A DNA stretch of 45,643 nucleotides, taken from assembly GCA_017396365.1 (NCBI GenBank), contig JAFQMD010000011.1:1-45643 (forward strand), written 5' to 3'. The translations under genes were made by a program, and so were the position numbers. Below the pieces are notes generated by a model, which was not told where the DNA came from, did no database searches, and saw nothing but the letters and a program-made list of their open reading frames with translations. Shown here piece by piece: positions 23,754-31,980 of the stretch. This DNA is from Clostridia bacterium. Lineage in GTDB: Bacteria > Bacillota > Clostridia > Christensenellales > Borkfalkiaceae. Position 1 is the first letter of the stretch; each line of letters begins with the position of its first letter.

Positions 23754-25535
23754 TTATTTTGAAATATCCAATTCTTCTATTCGCTTTATAAGTTCTTTTC
23801 TATCCCATAAAATGACTTCATTTTGTCTTGCCAGTTCAACTGCTGATTGAGTAAAGAAAGAGTTTGTAACAACCATACACTCATTTGCATTATACATCAC
23901 TTTTCCTGCAACAACTTCTTGCACTGCAGAATTGCCGACTTTTGCTTTTTGACATTTTGTTTGAATTGCTACTATCTTTTCTCCTTTTGTGGCAATAACA
24001 TCAACTCCTTGATCTCCACTTATTTTAGTTTGTATAGACTGATATCCCATCTTTTTAAATAAGCCACATATAAACCTTTCGAATTCTATTCCCGTCATAA
24101 TATCAATATCATTTATTGTTACTAAAACGGTGTCCTTATGTAAATATTTTTGAAGATAAGTTTCTTTTTTCTCCTTTATCTTAATATAATTTTCCAAAAA
24201 CACACCAACAATAGAACTCATTTCATCTATAGTACACGCACTTACAATCTCACCATTTTCATCTCTCTCTGGAAGAATTTTAAACGATAATAACATGCAG
24301 ATTATTTTTATATATAGACTTCTTTTTACATTTTTACCATCTAAATATTGTATTATTTTCAAAATAAATGCGTTTGGATTTTCACACTCCTTTTTGGATT
24401 CATCTATTATTTGCGCTAAAAATTCATCGTCAAAATATTTATTTATTTCACTCTCAACAAACTCGCAGACTTTTTTGTAAATAAAGAGATCTATTGATGA
24501 GCACATAACAGGATTGCTAACAACTATTTTTATACCAAAATTACCATCTATAGCTAACATAAATCGATCATATTCAGTTTCATCTAGTTGATCAATAAAA
24601 AAGTTCTCTATCCTTGTTAACGCTCTTATGTTTTTATTTAACTCTTTTTTTGCCCCAATTTGCCTAATTCTTTCTTCAAAATTTTCATCTCCAACCACTC
24701 TTACAATAAGCGAGTTTAAACAATTTAAAATTTCACAATTTAAATCTTTTTCTTGGATTTTTTTACTAAACATTAATTCGTAATTTTCTTTTTCTATTAT
24801 CGGCACAAAATAATATTCTAAATACTGTTGTGAATAAACTGCCTCCTTTACCCAATTTTCAACTATCCTACAAAAATCTTTATTTTTTTCAAATTTTTCA
24901 ACCTGTTTAGTTAACAAATAAACAAACTGATGACCATTAACTGCAATTCCTGAATATAGTTCCGGATTCTCATACATTTTATCAATTAAATTTTCAAGTT
25001 CATAGTCTGACATGTCTGTCACCTGACGGTAACTATTTTTCTCTTTTTCTTGATAATCATTCTCACAAAACTCTTGCCCTAAATCTTCTATTTGCAATCT
25101 TTCATGCTCTTGCTTTTCTTTCTTCTCTTTCTCCCTTCTTTCAAGTTCTTGTCTTTCCTTTTCTATCTTATTTCTTAAATCACACCACCTATTCCAAATT
25201 TTTATATGCTTCTTTTTCTTTAATTGTCCAAAACTCATTGATTTAACAAAAGCATTAAGTTGGTCCCCACTTATTTGTTTTTCTTCATATAGGTCTATTT
25301 TACGATCCAAATTTTTAAATTGTATTTCTACTTCTACCGCTTGTTTTGTACTTGGAAGAGTAAAATAAATAAGGAAACCAACTCCAACAATAATACACAC
25401 CAATAGTATAATACTTATTATTTGAATATCTTTTCCACAACTACCAGTTATACCAAACCCAATAAACAGTAGTAAAAAACATATAATCGCTACTATTGAT
25501 GCTAAACCATCTACAAAATCGTCGTCTTTTCTCAT
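23754..25535 (-). CDS. Membrane-anchored Mrr-type restriction endonuclease-like protein
   Basis: 593 residues. Two hydrophobic segments at the N-terminus (about 12-31 and 37-58) are followed by a charged coiled coil (about 110-150, rich in ERREKEKKEKQE). A long helical region of unknown type comes next, then a C-terminal Mrr catalytic domain (about 484-590). The nuclease motif is present: GDQGVDVIA (507-515), then AIQTK (523-527), and the domain ends VVTNSFFTQSAVELA and VILWDR. The gene is more AT-rich, with fewer CG-containing codons than its neighbours, suggesting horizontal transfer. A membrane-tethered defence or DNA-quality-control role is plausible but unproven. Confidence 0.85.
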   Translation of the reverse strand: MRKDDDFVDGLASIVAIICFLLLFIGFGITGSCGKDIQIISIILLVCIIVGVGFLIYFTLPSTKQAVEVEIQFKNLDRKIDLYEEKQISGDQLNAFVKSMSFGQLKKKKHIKIWNRWCDLRNKIEKERQELERREKEKKEKQEHERLQIEDLGQEFCENDYQEKEKNSYRQVTDMSDYELENLIDKMYENPELYSGIAVNGHQFVYLLTKQVEKFEKNKDFCRIVENWVKEAVYSQQYLEYYFVPIIEKENYELMFSKKIQEKDLNCEILNCLNSLIVRVVGDENFEERIRQIGAKKELNKNIRALTRIENFFIDQLDETEYDRFMLAIDGNFGIKIVVSNPVMCSSIDLFIYKKVCEFVESEINKYFDDEFLAQIIDESKKECENPNAFILKIIQYLDGKNVKRSLYIKIICMLLSFKILPERDENGEIVSACTIDEMSSIVGVFLENYIKIKEKKETYLQKYLHKDTVLVTINDIDIMTGIEFERFICGLFKKMGYQSIQTKISGDQGVDVIATKGEKIVAIQTKCQKAKVGNSAVQEVVAGKVMYNANECMVVTNSFFTQSAVELARQNEVILWDRKELIKRIEELDISK

Positions 25536-25599
25536 AAGTACACCTATATATTGTTTTAAAGCTTAACCCTATGTTTAACCGCATAAAAGAGTTCCTTTT

Positions 25600-27015
25600 C
25601 TATTTTTCAGCAGAGTTTTTTACAGTCGCTTCGCTTGCATAATCGTTTATCTTTTTAGCGTTTTTATCGTCGTGATTTAAACACCCAGCGCCACCGACGC
25701 ATCCGCCCTTACACGCCATACCTTCGATAAAATTATGTGGGAGAACTCCCTTTGACGCCCTAAGGAGCGCCGTTCTACACTCTTCTATTCCGTTACAAGC
25801 AATGGGATTTGCCTCAAAGTCCGAACCACGCTGTTTTATAGCGTTACCCACAGCCTCCGAAAGACCGCCGGAGCGAGCGAAAATTCTACCGAAATACGAC
25901 GCTTGGTCAATATCGGTTTTTTCGAGCGTAGTTACGTCGATATCCTTACTGTCAATAAGCGCTTGCAACTCTTCAAAAGTTATTACGCTATCGACGAGGC
26001 CTTGATATTCTTCGCGTTGAAATTCAGTCTTTTTAGCCGTACAAGGACCGATAAATACGGTTTTTGCAGTAGGCTCTTTTCCTTTTATAAGTTTACCCAT
26101 CGTTCCCATTGGAGAAAGGTTATGCGAGATAAACTCCTTCATAGACGGGAAGAACTTTTCAACGTAAGAGACGAACGCTGGACAACACGACGAAGTTAAA
26201 AAGCCCTTTTCTTCTAACTCTTTACTCTCGGACGCCGTAACCAAATCCGCGCCGTGAGCAACTTCAACTATATCGGTAAAGCCCAAGAGTTTAATTGCCG
26301 TAAGTACTTGACTAAGACTTGCGTATCTAAACTGACTTGCAATAGACGGCGCAACCATAGCGTAAACTTTATAGTTTTTACCACCGTTTGCGCCCTTTAT
26401 CATATCTATAACGTCTAATATGTACGACCTATCAGTAATTGCGCCGAAAGGACATTGATAAGCGCACGCGCCACAGGCTATGCACTTGTCGTAGTCTATC
26501 CTCGCCTCTTTATTTTCGCCCATAGAAATTGCGTGAACTTTGCAACTCGATTCACACGGGCGCTTATAGTTATTTATCGCATTGTACGGACACGCAGAGG
26601 CGCACCTACCGCATTCTATACATTTAGTCTTGTCTATATGCGCCTTTTGGTCGCTACCAAAACTAATTGCGCCTACGGGACAAACGTCTTCGCAACGGTG
26701 AGCAAGACAACCTCTACAAACCGAAGTTACTTCGTATCCGCCCGTCGGACAGTCTTCACAAGCAATATCTATAACTTGTATAACTTTTCTATTAAACCTA
26801 TTTCCGCCGATTGCAAGTTTTACCCTTTCTGAAAGTATTGCCCTTTCTTTATATACGCAACATCTCATAGTAGGAACTTTGCCCGACGAAATCTTTTTGG
26901 GAATTTCGGTAATATTTTCGAGCAACTCGTCTTTCCAAGCAAGCGACGCAACTTCTTTTAAAACTTTATATTTAAGTAATTGTACCTTATTATCAAATTT
27001 GTTACTACTGTTCAT
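25600..27015 (-). CDS. Monomeric [FeFe] hydrogenase (group B-like)
   Basis: 471 residues. Several Cys-rich motifs in the N-terminal half bind 4Fe-4S clusters (CEDCPTGGYEVTSVCRGC, CIECGRCASACP, CIACGACAYQCP). The H-cluster motifs follow: TSSCCPAF (274-281), IGPCTAKKTE (322-331) and GMACKGGCVGGAGC (432-445). The motif variants and single-subunit layout fit the group B hydrogenases of anaerobic Clostridia, which evolve or sense H2 using ferredoxin. The start codon overlaps, as TAATG, the second stop of the kinase reading frame upstream, so the two genes were built as a coupled pair. Confidence 0.93.
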   Translation of the reverse strand: MNSSNKFDNKVQLLKYKVLKEVASLAWKDELLENITEIPKKISSGKVPTMRCCVYKERAILSERVKLAIGGNRFNRKVIQVIDIACEDCPTGGYEVTSVCRGCLAHRCEDVCPVGAISFGSDQKAHIDKTKCIECGRCASACPYNAINNYKRPCESSCKVHAISMGENKEARIDYDKCIACGACAYQCPFGAITDRSYILDVIDMIKGANGGKNYKVYAMVAPSIASQFRYASLSQVLTAIKLLGFTDIVEVAHGADLVTASESKELEEKGFLTSSCCPAFVSYVEKFFPSMKEFISHNLSPMGTMGKLIKGKEPTAKTVFIGPCTAKKTEFQREEYQGLVDSVITFEELQALIDSKDIDVTTLEKTDIDQASYFGRIFARSGGLSEAVGNAIKQRGSDFEANPIACNGIEECRTALLRASKGVLPHNFIEGMACKGGCVGGAGCLNHDDKNAKKINDYASEATVKNSAEK

Positions 27016-27119
27016 TATTCCACCGAGTTTACGTGTTTCATTAAAATTTCTCTATTTTCCGCTTTGCCCTTTATAAGTTGAGCGGCGGCGATAAGGGGTA
27101 TCCACTTCCTTGCGTATTA
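27015..27119 (-). other. In-frame continuation of the kinase gene beyond a TAA
   Basis: After the TAA at 27117-27119 the kinase frame stays open for 33 more codons and ends in a TAA overlapping the hydrogenase ATG. The 33 residues begin YARKWIPLIAAAQL and end LMKHVNSVE. This W-x-P-x-x-AA-x-x-L pattern is the usual C-terminus of aminoglycoside-phosphotransferase-like kinases, so the sequence is genuine coding material cut off by one stop codon. It could be a recent nonsense mutation, an assembly error or read-through. Confidence 0.8.
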
Positions 27120-27767
27120 TTCACTCGTACCTTTCTTTTTACAGAAAAGTTTTAAGTATTTTTCAGCGATATCCTTTTTGCCGTCAAGTTCAAAAATTAA
27201 GTACGTTTTTGCAGCGTCCGCAGACGCATTTCCCTGACTTGCGTGCGACCAGTCGATTATGTACGGCGTTCCGTCCGGTCTTATAATTACGTTCGACGGG
27301 TTAAAGTCGCAATGTAAAACGCTATTGTGGTCGGGCATTTCTTTCCAACGCATAGCAAGGTCGTAACGAGTTGACGCGTCTAAGTCAGACTTGAAAATTT
27401 TGTCGGTCATCTTATCTTTAAACTTTGTAAGTAGCGGAGAACGGCAAGCGTGAATTTCCATTTGCAAATCTACGAATAAATTTAAGTATTCGTCCAACTT
27501 GTCGGGATTTTCTCTCATAAGTTTCTCAAGTGTTATGCCGTCTATATATTCCATTACGATTGCGCACTTACCTTCGATTGCGGTAACTTCAATAATCTTT
27601 GGAATTTTTAACCCCGTTTCTTCAATTCTCGCTTGATTAAGTCCTTCGTTTAAAACGTTTGATTTTGAATAGGTTTCGTCAAAAATTTTATAAACTTTGT
27701 TTCCGTCGCGATATATTAACTTACCTTTTCTCTCAGCAATCGCGCTAATTTCGTTTTTACTTTTCAT
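27117..27767 (-). CDS. APH/choline-kinase-like phosphotransferase, C-terminus cut by a stop
   Basis: A kinase-fold protein of 216 residues up to the stop. The catalytic loop LHCDFNPSNVII (HxDxxxxN) and the metal motif YIIDWSHAS are intact, and IVMEYIDGITLEKLM is the hinge. It resembles a Clostridial aminoglycoside phosphotransferase-like family of unknown substrate rather than a known resistance enzyme. The expected last 30 or so residues are present in frame after the stop (separate entry), so the full product would be about 250 residues. It leads a two-gene unit with the hydrogenase. Confidence 0.82.
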   Translation of the reverse strand: MKSKNEISAIAERKGKLIYRDGNKVYKIFDETYSKSNVLNEGLNQARIEETGLKIPKIIEVTAIEGKCAIVMEYIDGITLEKLMRENPDKLDEYLNLFVDLQMEIHACRSPLLTKFKDKMTDKIFKSDLDASTRYDLAMRWKEMPDHNSVLHCDFNPSNVIIRPDGTPYIIDWSHASQGNASADAAKTYLIFELDGKKDIAEKYLKLFCKKKGTSE

Positions 27768-27798
27768 TATTATCCCTTATTTAACGTGTTATTGTATT

Positions 27799-27827
27799 AT
27801 TTTACTATAACGCATAAAAATTGTCAA
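27799..27827 (-). promoter_or_regulatory. Promoter of the kinase-hydrogenase unit
   Basis: TTGACA, 17-base spacer, TAAAAT on the minus strand, about 30 bases before the kinase start. Confidence 0.75.
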
Positions 27828-27931
27828 TACCCATTTTTTCTAATTTATACACAAATTACATATATATTTCAATATAAAAATTTATAACGGAAGGTAATTA
27901 CACTTCTTATTATAAAAAACACAGATAAAAA

Positions 27932-27960
27932 AACTCGCTCGGTTTAAAACCAAGCGAGTT
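27932..27960. terminator. Terminator of the feo operon
   Basis: A 13-bp stem with one mismatch and T-rich flanks, just after the small feo-associated gene. The rest of the gap from 27828 to 27931 is AT-rich with nothing I can identify. Confidence 0.8.
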
Positions 27961-27966
27961 TTTACT

Positions 27967-28152
27967 TTAACTATTTTTTTCGTTTTTACTGTGACAAACT
28001 CCATAACTGGCGCACTCCGAGCAGTTACATCCGCAACTTGTCTTTCCTTTTTTCTTTGCTCTTATACGGCATACAATTATAAGAGTTACTACTAAAACAA
28101 GTACGGCTAAAACTATAATAGTTCCCAAGTTTTGAATTATCCAGTCTAACAT
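27967..28152 (-). CDS. FeoB-associated Cys-rich membrane protein
   Basis: A 61-residue protein with one membrane span (about 10-29), a basic stretch (RAKKKGK) and a Cys cluster (CGCNCSECASYGVC). This is the small FeoB companion of Clostridia, probably occupying the place of FeoC. The Cys cluster could bind iron or an Fe-S centre at the cytoplasmic mouth of FeoB. AAGGAG precedes the ATG. Confidence 0.9.
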   Translation of the reverse strand: MLDWIIQNLGTIIVLAVLVLVVTLIIVCRIRAKKKGKTSCGCNCSECASYGVCHSKNEKNS

Positions 28153-28171
28153 TCTACTCCTTTTATAAGCC

Positions 28172-28184
28172 TATAAGTCGATTA
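28172..28184 (+). repeat. Dispersed 13-mer TATAAGTCGATTA (feoB downstream gap)
   Basis: Exact copy that abuts the feoB stop codon, lying in the 32-base gap before the companion gene. With its flanks (AAGCCTA and TAGGCTT) it can form a 7-bp hairpin. Confidence 0.65.
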
Positions 28185-30347
28185 TTAGGCTTTTTTACTG
28201 TTTTTAAACATTTTTTTAAAGTTAGGTCTAATAACTAAATACAAAAGCGCGAGTATAAACGCAAAGGCTAAAATTATACCTACGACGTTACCTTGACCTA
28301 TGAACATATTTCCAAGTTGATATACGATAAACGATATAACGTAAGCAAAAGCAGTTTGATAACCGATTGCAAAAGCAGTCCACTTCCAGTTGTTCATTTC
28401 TCTTCTTATCGCTCCCATTGCGGCAAAACAAGGCGCGCAAAGAAGATTGAAAATTAAAAACGAAAGACCTGAAACTTGTGTAAACGCATTTGCTATTGCA
28501 AGCGTTGAATCTCCGCCTACGCCGTAAACTACGCCAAGCGTGCCCACGATATTTTCCTTTGCCATAAGTCCCGTTATCGTGGCTACCGCGCATTGCCAAT
28601 TTCCAAAACCAAGCGGTGTAAATATCCAACTGATCCAACTGCCGATTACTGCTAAAATGCTGTAACTAATTTCTTCTTCCCCAAGCATTCTAAATCCGTC
28701 GGGAGTAAATCCGAAATAAGTTAAAAACCAAATAACAACCGTAGATAATAAAATTATCGTTCCTGCTTTTTTAATAAACGACCAACCTCTTTCCCACATA
28801 GAATAAAGTAGGTTTTTTATAGTTGGCATATGATATGCTGGAAGTTCCATAACGAAAGGCGCTACGTCCCCTCTAAAAAGTTTAGTCTTTTTAAGCATTA
28901 TTCCTGAAAAGACTATTGCGAACATCCCTATAAAATACGCAAGTGGGGCTACCCACCAAGCACCGCCGAAAACTGCGCCTGCTATCAATGCGATAAACGG
29001 AAGTTTTGCTCCACACGGAATAAACGTCGTGGTAATTATCGTCATTTTTCTATCTCGGTCGTTTTCAATCGTTCTCGACGCCATAATACCGGGAACGCCA
29101 CAACCCGTGCCGATAAGCATAGGTATAAACGACTTACCCGACAAACCGAATTTTCTAAAAATTCTATCGAGAACGAACGCAATTCTCGACATATAACCAC
29201 AGGCTTCTAAAAAAGCCAAAATCAAGAAAAGCACCAAAATTTGTGGGACAAAACCGAGTACCGCTCCAACACCTGCGACTATACCGTCTAAAATAAGACT
29301 TGAAAGCCATGGCGCGCAATTTATCGCGCTGAGTCCGTTACCGAGCAATACGGGTATTCCCGGCACGAATAAACCGAAAAAGTTAAACCCGTCGCCAAAT
29401 AATCCGTCGTTAGTAAAATCGGTTACCCAAGTTCCTACGGTAGTTACCGAAATGAAGTAAACCAAAAACATTACTACGGCAAATATGGGAAGGGCAAGCC
29501 AGCGATTTGTTACAATCTTGTCTATTTTATCCGACGTAGTGAGTTTTCCTTGATTTTTCTTAACGTAAACCCCGTCTAAAATCCCGCAAATATATTCGTA
29601 TCTTTCATTTGTTATAATACTTTCGGCATCGTCGTCTAATTCCTTTTCACAAGCGACGATATCCGTTTCAATATGCGCTATTTTTTCAGGTGAAAGATTG
29701 AGTTGAGCCAAAACCTTTTCGTCCCTTTCAAACACTTTGATAGCGTACCAACGTTGTCTATCTTCAGGAAGATGATGAACCGAACTCTCTTCAATATGCG
29801 CGATAGCGTGTTCAACCGCCCCAGAAAAAATATGTCTTACCGTCTTTTTCCCCTGCTTAGCAACTTCTACCGCTTGGTCTATCGCGCTAAAAATTCCATC
29901 TTCTTTAAGCGCCGAAATTTCAACGACTCTACACCCTATTTTTTTAGAAAGCGCGTCTATGTCGATTTTATCACCGTGTTTTTTTACCATATCCATCATA
30001 TTTATGGCAATTACTACGGGGATACCTATCTCTATTAGTTGCGTAGTAAGATAAAGGTTTCTCTCTAAATTCGTTCCGTCAACGATATTAAGTATCGCGT
30101 CGGGACGCTCGTCGATAAGATAGTTTCTTGCAACGACTTCTTCTAAGGTATACGGCGATAAAGAATAAATACCCGGAAGGTCGGTAACCGTAATGCCTTC
30201 GCGATTTTTTACTTTACCTTCCTTTTTCTCTACCGTAACACCCGGCCAGTTTCCCACGAACTGGTTTGAACCCGTTAGCGCGTTAAAAAGCGTAGTCTTT
30301 CCGCTATTCGGGTTGCCGGCTAAGGCTATAACCGTTTGCTTTTCCAT
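28185..30347 (-). CDS. feoB: Ferrous iron transporter FeoB
   Basis: A 720-residue GTPase-transporter that imports Fe2+. The N-terminal G domain shows GNPNSGKTT, VTDLPGIYSLSPY and INMMD. A regulatory helical spacer follows (about 170-270). The membrane part contains two Gate-type motifs with Cys (LIGTGCGVPGIMASR and TFIPCGAKLPF) and about eight spans. GGAGAAAT precedes the ATG and an iron-type operator lies just before it. The operon order is feoA, feoB, companion. Confidence 0.97.
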   Translation of the reverse strand: MEKQTVIALAGNPNSGKTTLFNALTGSNQFVGNWPGVTVEKKEGKVKNREGITVTDLPGIYSLSPYTLEEVVARNYLIDERPDAILNIVDGTNLERNLYLTTQLIEIGIPVVIAINMMDMVKKHGDKIDIDALSKKIGCRVVEISALKEDGIFSAIDQAVEVAKQGKKTVRHIFSGAVEHAIAHIEESSVHHLPEDRQRWYAIKVFERDEKVLAQLNLSPEKIAHIETDIVACEKELDDDAESIITNERYEYICGILDGVYVKKNQGKLTTSDKIDKIVTNRWLALPIFAVVMFLVYFISVTTVGTWVTDFTNDGLFGDGFNFFGLFVPGIPVLLGNGLSAINCAPWLSSLILDGIVAGVGAVLGFVPQILVLFLILAFLEACGYMSRIAFVLDRIFRKFGLSGKSFIPMLIGTGCGVPGIMASRTIENDRDRKMTIITTTFIPCGAKLPFIALIAGAVFGGAWWVAPLAYFIGMFAIVFSGIMLKKTKLFRGDVAPFVMELPAYHMPTIKNLLYSMWERGWSFIKKAGTIILLSTVVIWFLTYFGFTPDGFRMLGEEEISYSILAVIGSWISWIFTPLGFGNWQCAVATITGLMAKENIVGTLGVVYGVGGDSTLAIANAFTQVSGLSFLIFNLLCAPCFAAMGAIRREMNNWKWTAFAIGYQTAFAYVISFIVYQLGNMFIGQGNVVGIILAFAFILALLYLVIRPNFKKMFKNSKKA

Positions 30348-30359
30348 ATTTCTCCTTTT

Positions 30360-30377
30360 AGTTAGCGGTTGCTAACT
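30360..30377. promoter_or_regulatory. DtxR/MntR-type operator before feoB
   Basis: AGTTAGC-GGTT-GCTAACT, perfect 7-bp arms with a 4-base centre, between feoA and feoB. A repressor here could block elongation or an internal promoter. Confidence 0.75.
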
Positions 30378-30406
30378 ATTTTTTAAAATAAACTGTCGAT
30401 TTATCC

Positions 30407-30631
30407 TTATTCGGCAATTTCAATCATTTCTGCGTCGGCTTTTCTAATAGAGAGTTCGTATCCACGCAAATTGAGTTCAAGCGGATCTCCAAGGGGAGCA
30501 ACTTTTCTTACCGTAATAACAACCCCTTTAGTAATTCCCATATCCATTATTCTGCGTTTTACTGCGCCTTCGCCGTGAAGTTTTACTACGGTTGCGCTTT
30601 GTCCAACTTTAAGTTCTTTTAAAGTTCTCAT
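30407..30631 (-). CDS. feoA: FeoA protein
   Basis: A 74-residue SH3-like protein that binds and modulates FeoB. Landmarks are TLKELKVGQSATVVKLHGEG, RRIMDMGITKGVVITVRKVAPLGDPLELNLRGYELSIRK and a C-terminal acidic end. It is first in the feo operon, with GGGAG before the ATG and two operators upstream. Confidence 0.95.
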   Translation of the reverse strand: MRTLKELKVGQSATVVKLHGEGAVKRRIMDMGITKGVVITVRKVAPLGDPLELNLRGYELSIRKADAEMIEIAE

Positions 30632-30642
30632 GTTACTCCCGT

Positions 30643-30660
30643 GGTTAGCGTATGCTAACT
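30643..30660. promoter_or_regulatory. DtxR/MntR-type operator in the feoA leader
   Basis: GGTTAGC-GTAT-GCTAACT; 6-bp perfect arms, directly before the feoA ribosome site. Confidence 0.7.
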
Positions 30661-30676
30661 ATTAAGCCAAAAATTA

Positions 30677-30694
30677 AGTTAGCCATTGCTAACT
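30677..30694. promoter_or_regulatory. DtxR/MntR-type operator at the feo start point
   Basis: AGTTAGC-CATT-GCTAACT, placed six bases after the -10 box so that it covers the transcription start. A bound repressor would block initiation. Confidence 0.8.
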
Positions 30695-30700
30695 GTAATG

Positions 30701-30729
30701 ATTATACATCTAATTTTATGCTTTGTCAA
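30701..30729 (-). promoter_or_regulatory. feo operon promoter
   Basis: TTGACA, 17-base spacer, TATAAT on the minus strand: a full consensus sigma-A promoter, consistent with tight repression by the operators next to it. Confidence 0.88.
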
Positions 30730-30777
30730 CTTTTTTTAGCGCCTTTTTTAAAATTTTATTTTATTTTTTGTTAGCGC

Positions 30778-30806
30778 TTGAAAATAGTCTTTTTTTATGG
30801 TAAAAT
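30778..30806 (+). promoter_or_regulatory. Promoter of the DtxR-type regulator
   Basis: TTGAAA, 17-base spacer, TAAAAT. A GTTAGC half-site lies just upstream at 30770-30775, so weak autoregulation is possible. Confidence 0.7.
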
Positions 30807-30828
30807 ATCTTATTATAAGGAGAAAGTA

Positions 30829-31188
30829 ATGGCACTACACGAATCGGGACAAATGTACCTTGAAAGCATTTTAGTTTTACAACGAAAAAACGGGGCTGTT
30901 CGGTCGATAGATATCGTTGAACACATGGGCTACTCTAAGCCGAGCGTTTCGAGAGCCGTAGGTCTTTTAAAGTCAAACGAGTATATTACGGTTGACAAAA
31001 ACGGCTACATATCGCTTACTGAAAAGGGCAAGATAGAAGCCGAAAAAATTTACGAACGCCACGGCGTTATTGCCAAAATCTTGATGAGTTTGGGCGTTTC
31101 GGAAAAAACGGCGACTGAGGACGCTTGCAAAATTGAACACGTAATAAGCGACGAATCAATCGAGGCTATTAAAAAGCACTTGGGCTAA
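30829..31188 (+). CDS. DtxR/MntR-type metal-dependent repressor
   Basis: 119 residues from the ATG at 30829 (AAGGAG upstream). The N-terminal winged helix (about 6-65; AVRSIDIVEHMGYSKPSVSRAVGLLKSNEYI) and the dimerisation helices (ERHGVIAKILMSLGVSEKTATEDACKIEHVIS, with metal-ligand-like His and Glu residues) are clear. It lacks the C-terminal SH3 domain of DtxR and so has the MntR form. Its position beside feo and the GTTAGC operators suggest it is the iron repressor of feo, although MntR-like manganese sensing is possible. Confidence 0.9.
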   Translation: MALHESGQMYLESILVLQRKNGAVRSIDIVEHMGYSKPSVSRAVGLLKSNEYITVDKNGYISLTEKGKIEAEKIYERHGVIAKILMSLGVSEKTATEDACKIEHVISDESIEAIKKHLG

Positions 31189-31189
31189 C

Positions 31190-31915
31190 GTGAAAAATTT
31201 AAATCATTATATAAATAAAAAAACGGCTGACCGCTTGGTAATTGCCGTTTTTGTTATATTGCAAGCAATTTTATACTCAATCTTTACGTGGCAAGATTTT
31301 ACAAACTTTAGCGACACCACAATTTTAAAATACCTTGCTATTTGCCTTTGTCTTTTGTTTACCGTTTATAAACTGCCCTCCTCGTCCATAGACGGACTAC
31401 TCGTTTTTTTAGCGCTTTCGTTTACCGTTTTGTCCGACACTTTCACCTTACTTATAAACGACTTTTTTACTCTTGGCGTAAGCCTATTTATCCCAGCGCA
31501 ACTTCTTTACGGTTTAAGAATGAAATTTTGGGCGGGAAAACCGCTGTATAAGTCGATTATCGCAAGATTATGCGTTATTATAACCGTAGTTTTAGGCGTC
31601 TTAATCGCCGATATTTTCGACGGACTTACAGTTGTTACCGCAATATATTTTTCAATGCTTATATATAATGCAATCGAAAGTATTTTCTTTGCAAAAACGC
31701 CTAAAAAAATTGCCTTTTGCATAGGGCTTTGGTTATTTATATGTTGCGACGTTTGCGTTGGACTTTATAACCTTGGCGACGTTTTAGGCGTTGCAATAAG
31801 TAAACAAATTTACGATTTTGCAAGCGTTATGATGTGGGGCTTTTATCTACCGAGTCAAGTTTTAATCGTAACTTCAATAGACAAGCAAAACGCTTGCCGT
31901 TTAACATTAAAGTAA
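31190..31915 (+). CDS. Polytopic membrane protein, YhhN-like
   Basis: 241 residues with about eight hydrophobic segments and a GTG start one base after the regulator stop. Segments such as FLALSFTVLSDTFTLLINDFFTLGVSLF and LWLFICCDVCVGLYNLGD follow the spacing of YhhN (lysoplasmalogenase/TMEM86) proteins, in which acidic residues sit inside such repeats. The match is by pattern and modest. It is co-transcribed with the metal regulator, which might put it in the metal regulon. Confidence 0.65.
   Translation: MKNLNHYINKKTADRLVIAVFVILQAILYSIFTWQDFTNFSDTTILKYLAICLCLLFTVYKLPSSSIDGLLVFLALSFTVLSDTFTLLINDFFTLGVSLFIPAQLLYGLRMKFWAGKPLYKSIIARLCVIITVVLGVLIADIFDGLTVVTAIYFSMLIYNAIESIFFAKTPKKIAFCIGLWLFICCDVCVGLYNLGDVLGVAISKQIYDFASVMMWGFYLPSQVLIVTSIDKQNACRLTLK
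31547..31559 (+). repeat. Dispersed 13-mer TATAAGTCGATTA (inside the YhhN-like gene)
   Basis: Exact copy, here in the same direction as the gene and read as Tyr-Lys-Ser-Ile. Confidence 0.6.
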
Positions 31916-31935
31916 AAGTTTGAAACAAAAAAATT

Positions 31936-31965
31936 GCGCCTTAAAGTTTGATACTTTTAAGGCGC
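31936..31965. terminator. Bidirectional terminator
   Basis: An 11-bp stem (GCGCCTTAAAG, one bulged T) with T-rich flanks between convergent genes. Confidence 0.8.
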
Positions 31966-31980
31966 TTTTTATATTAGTTT

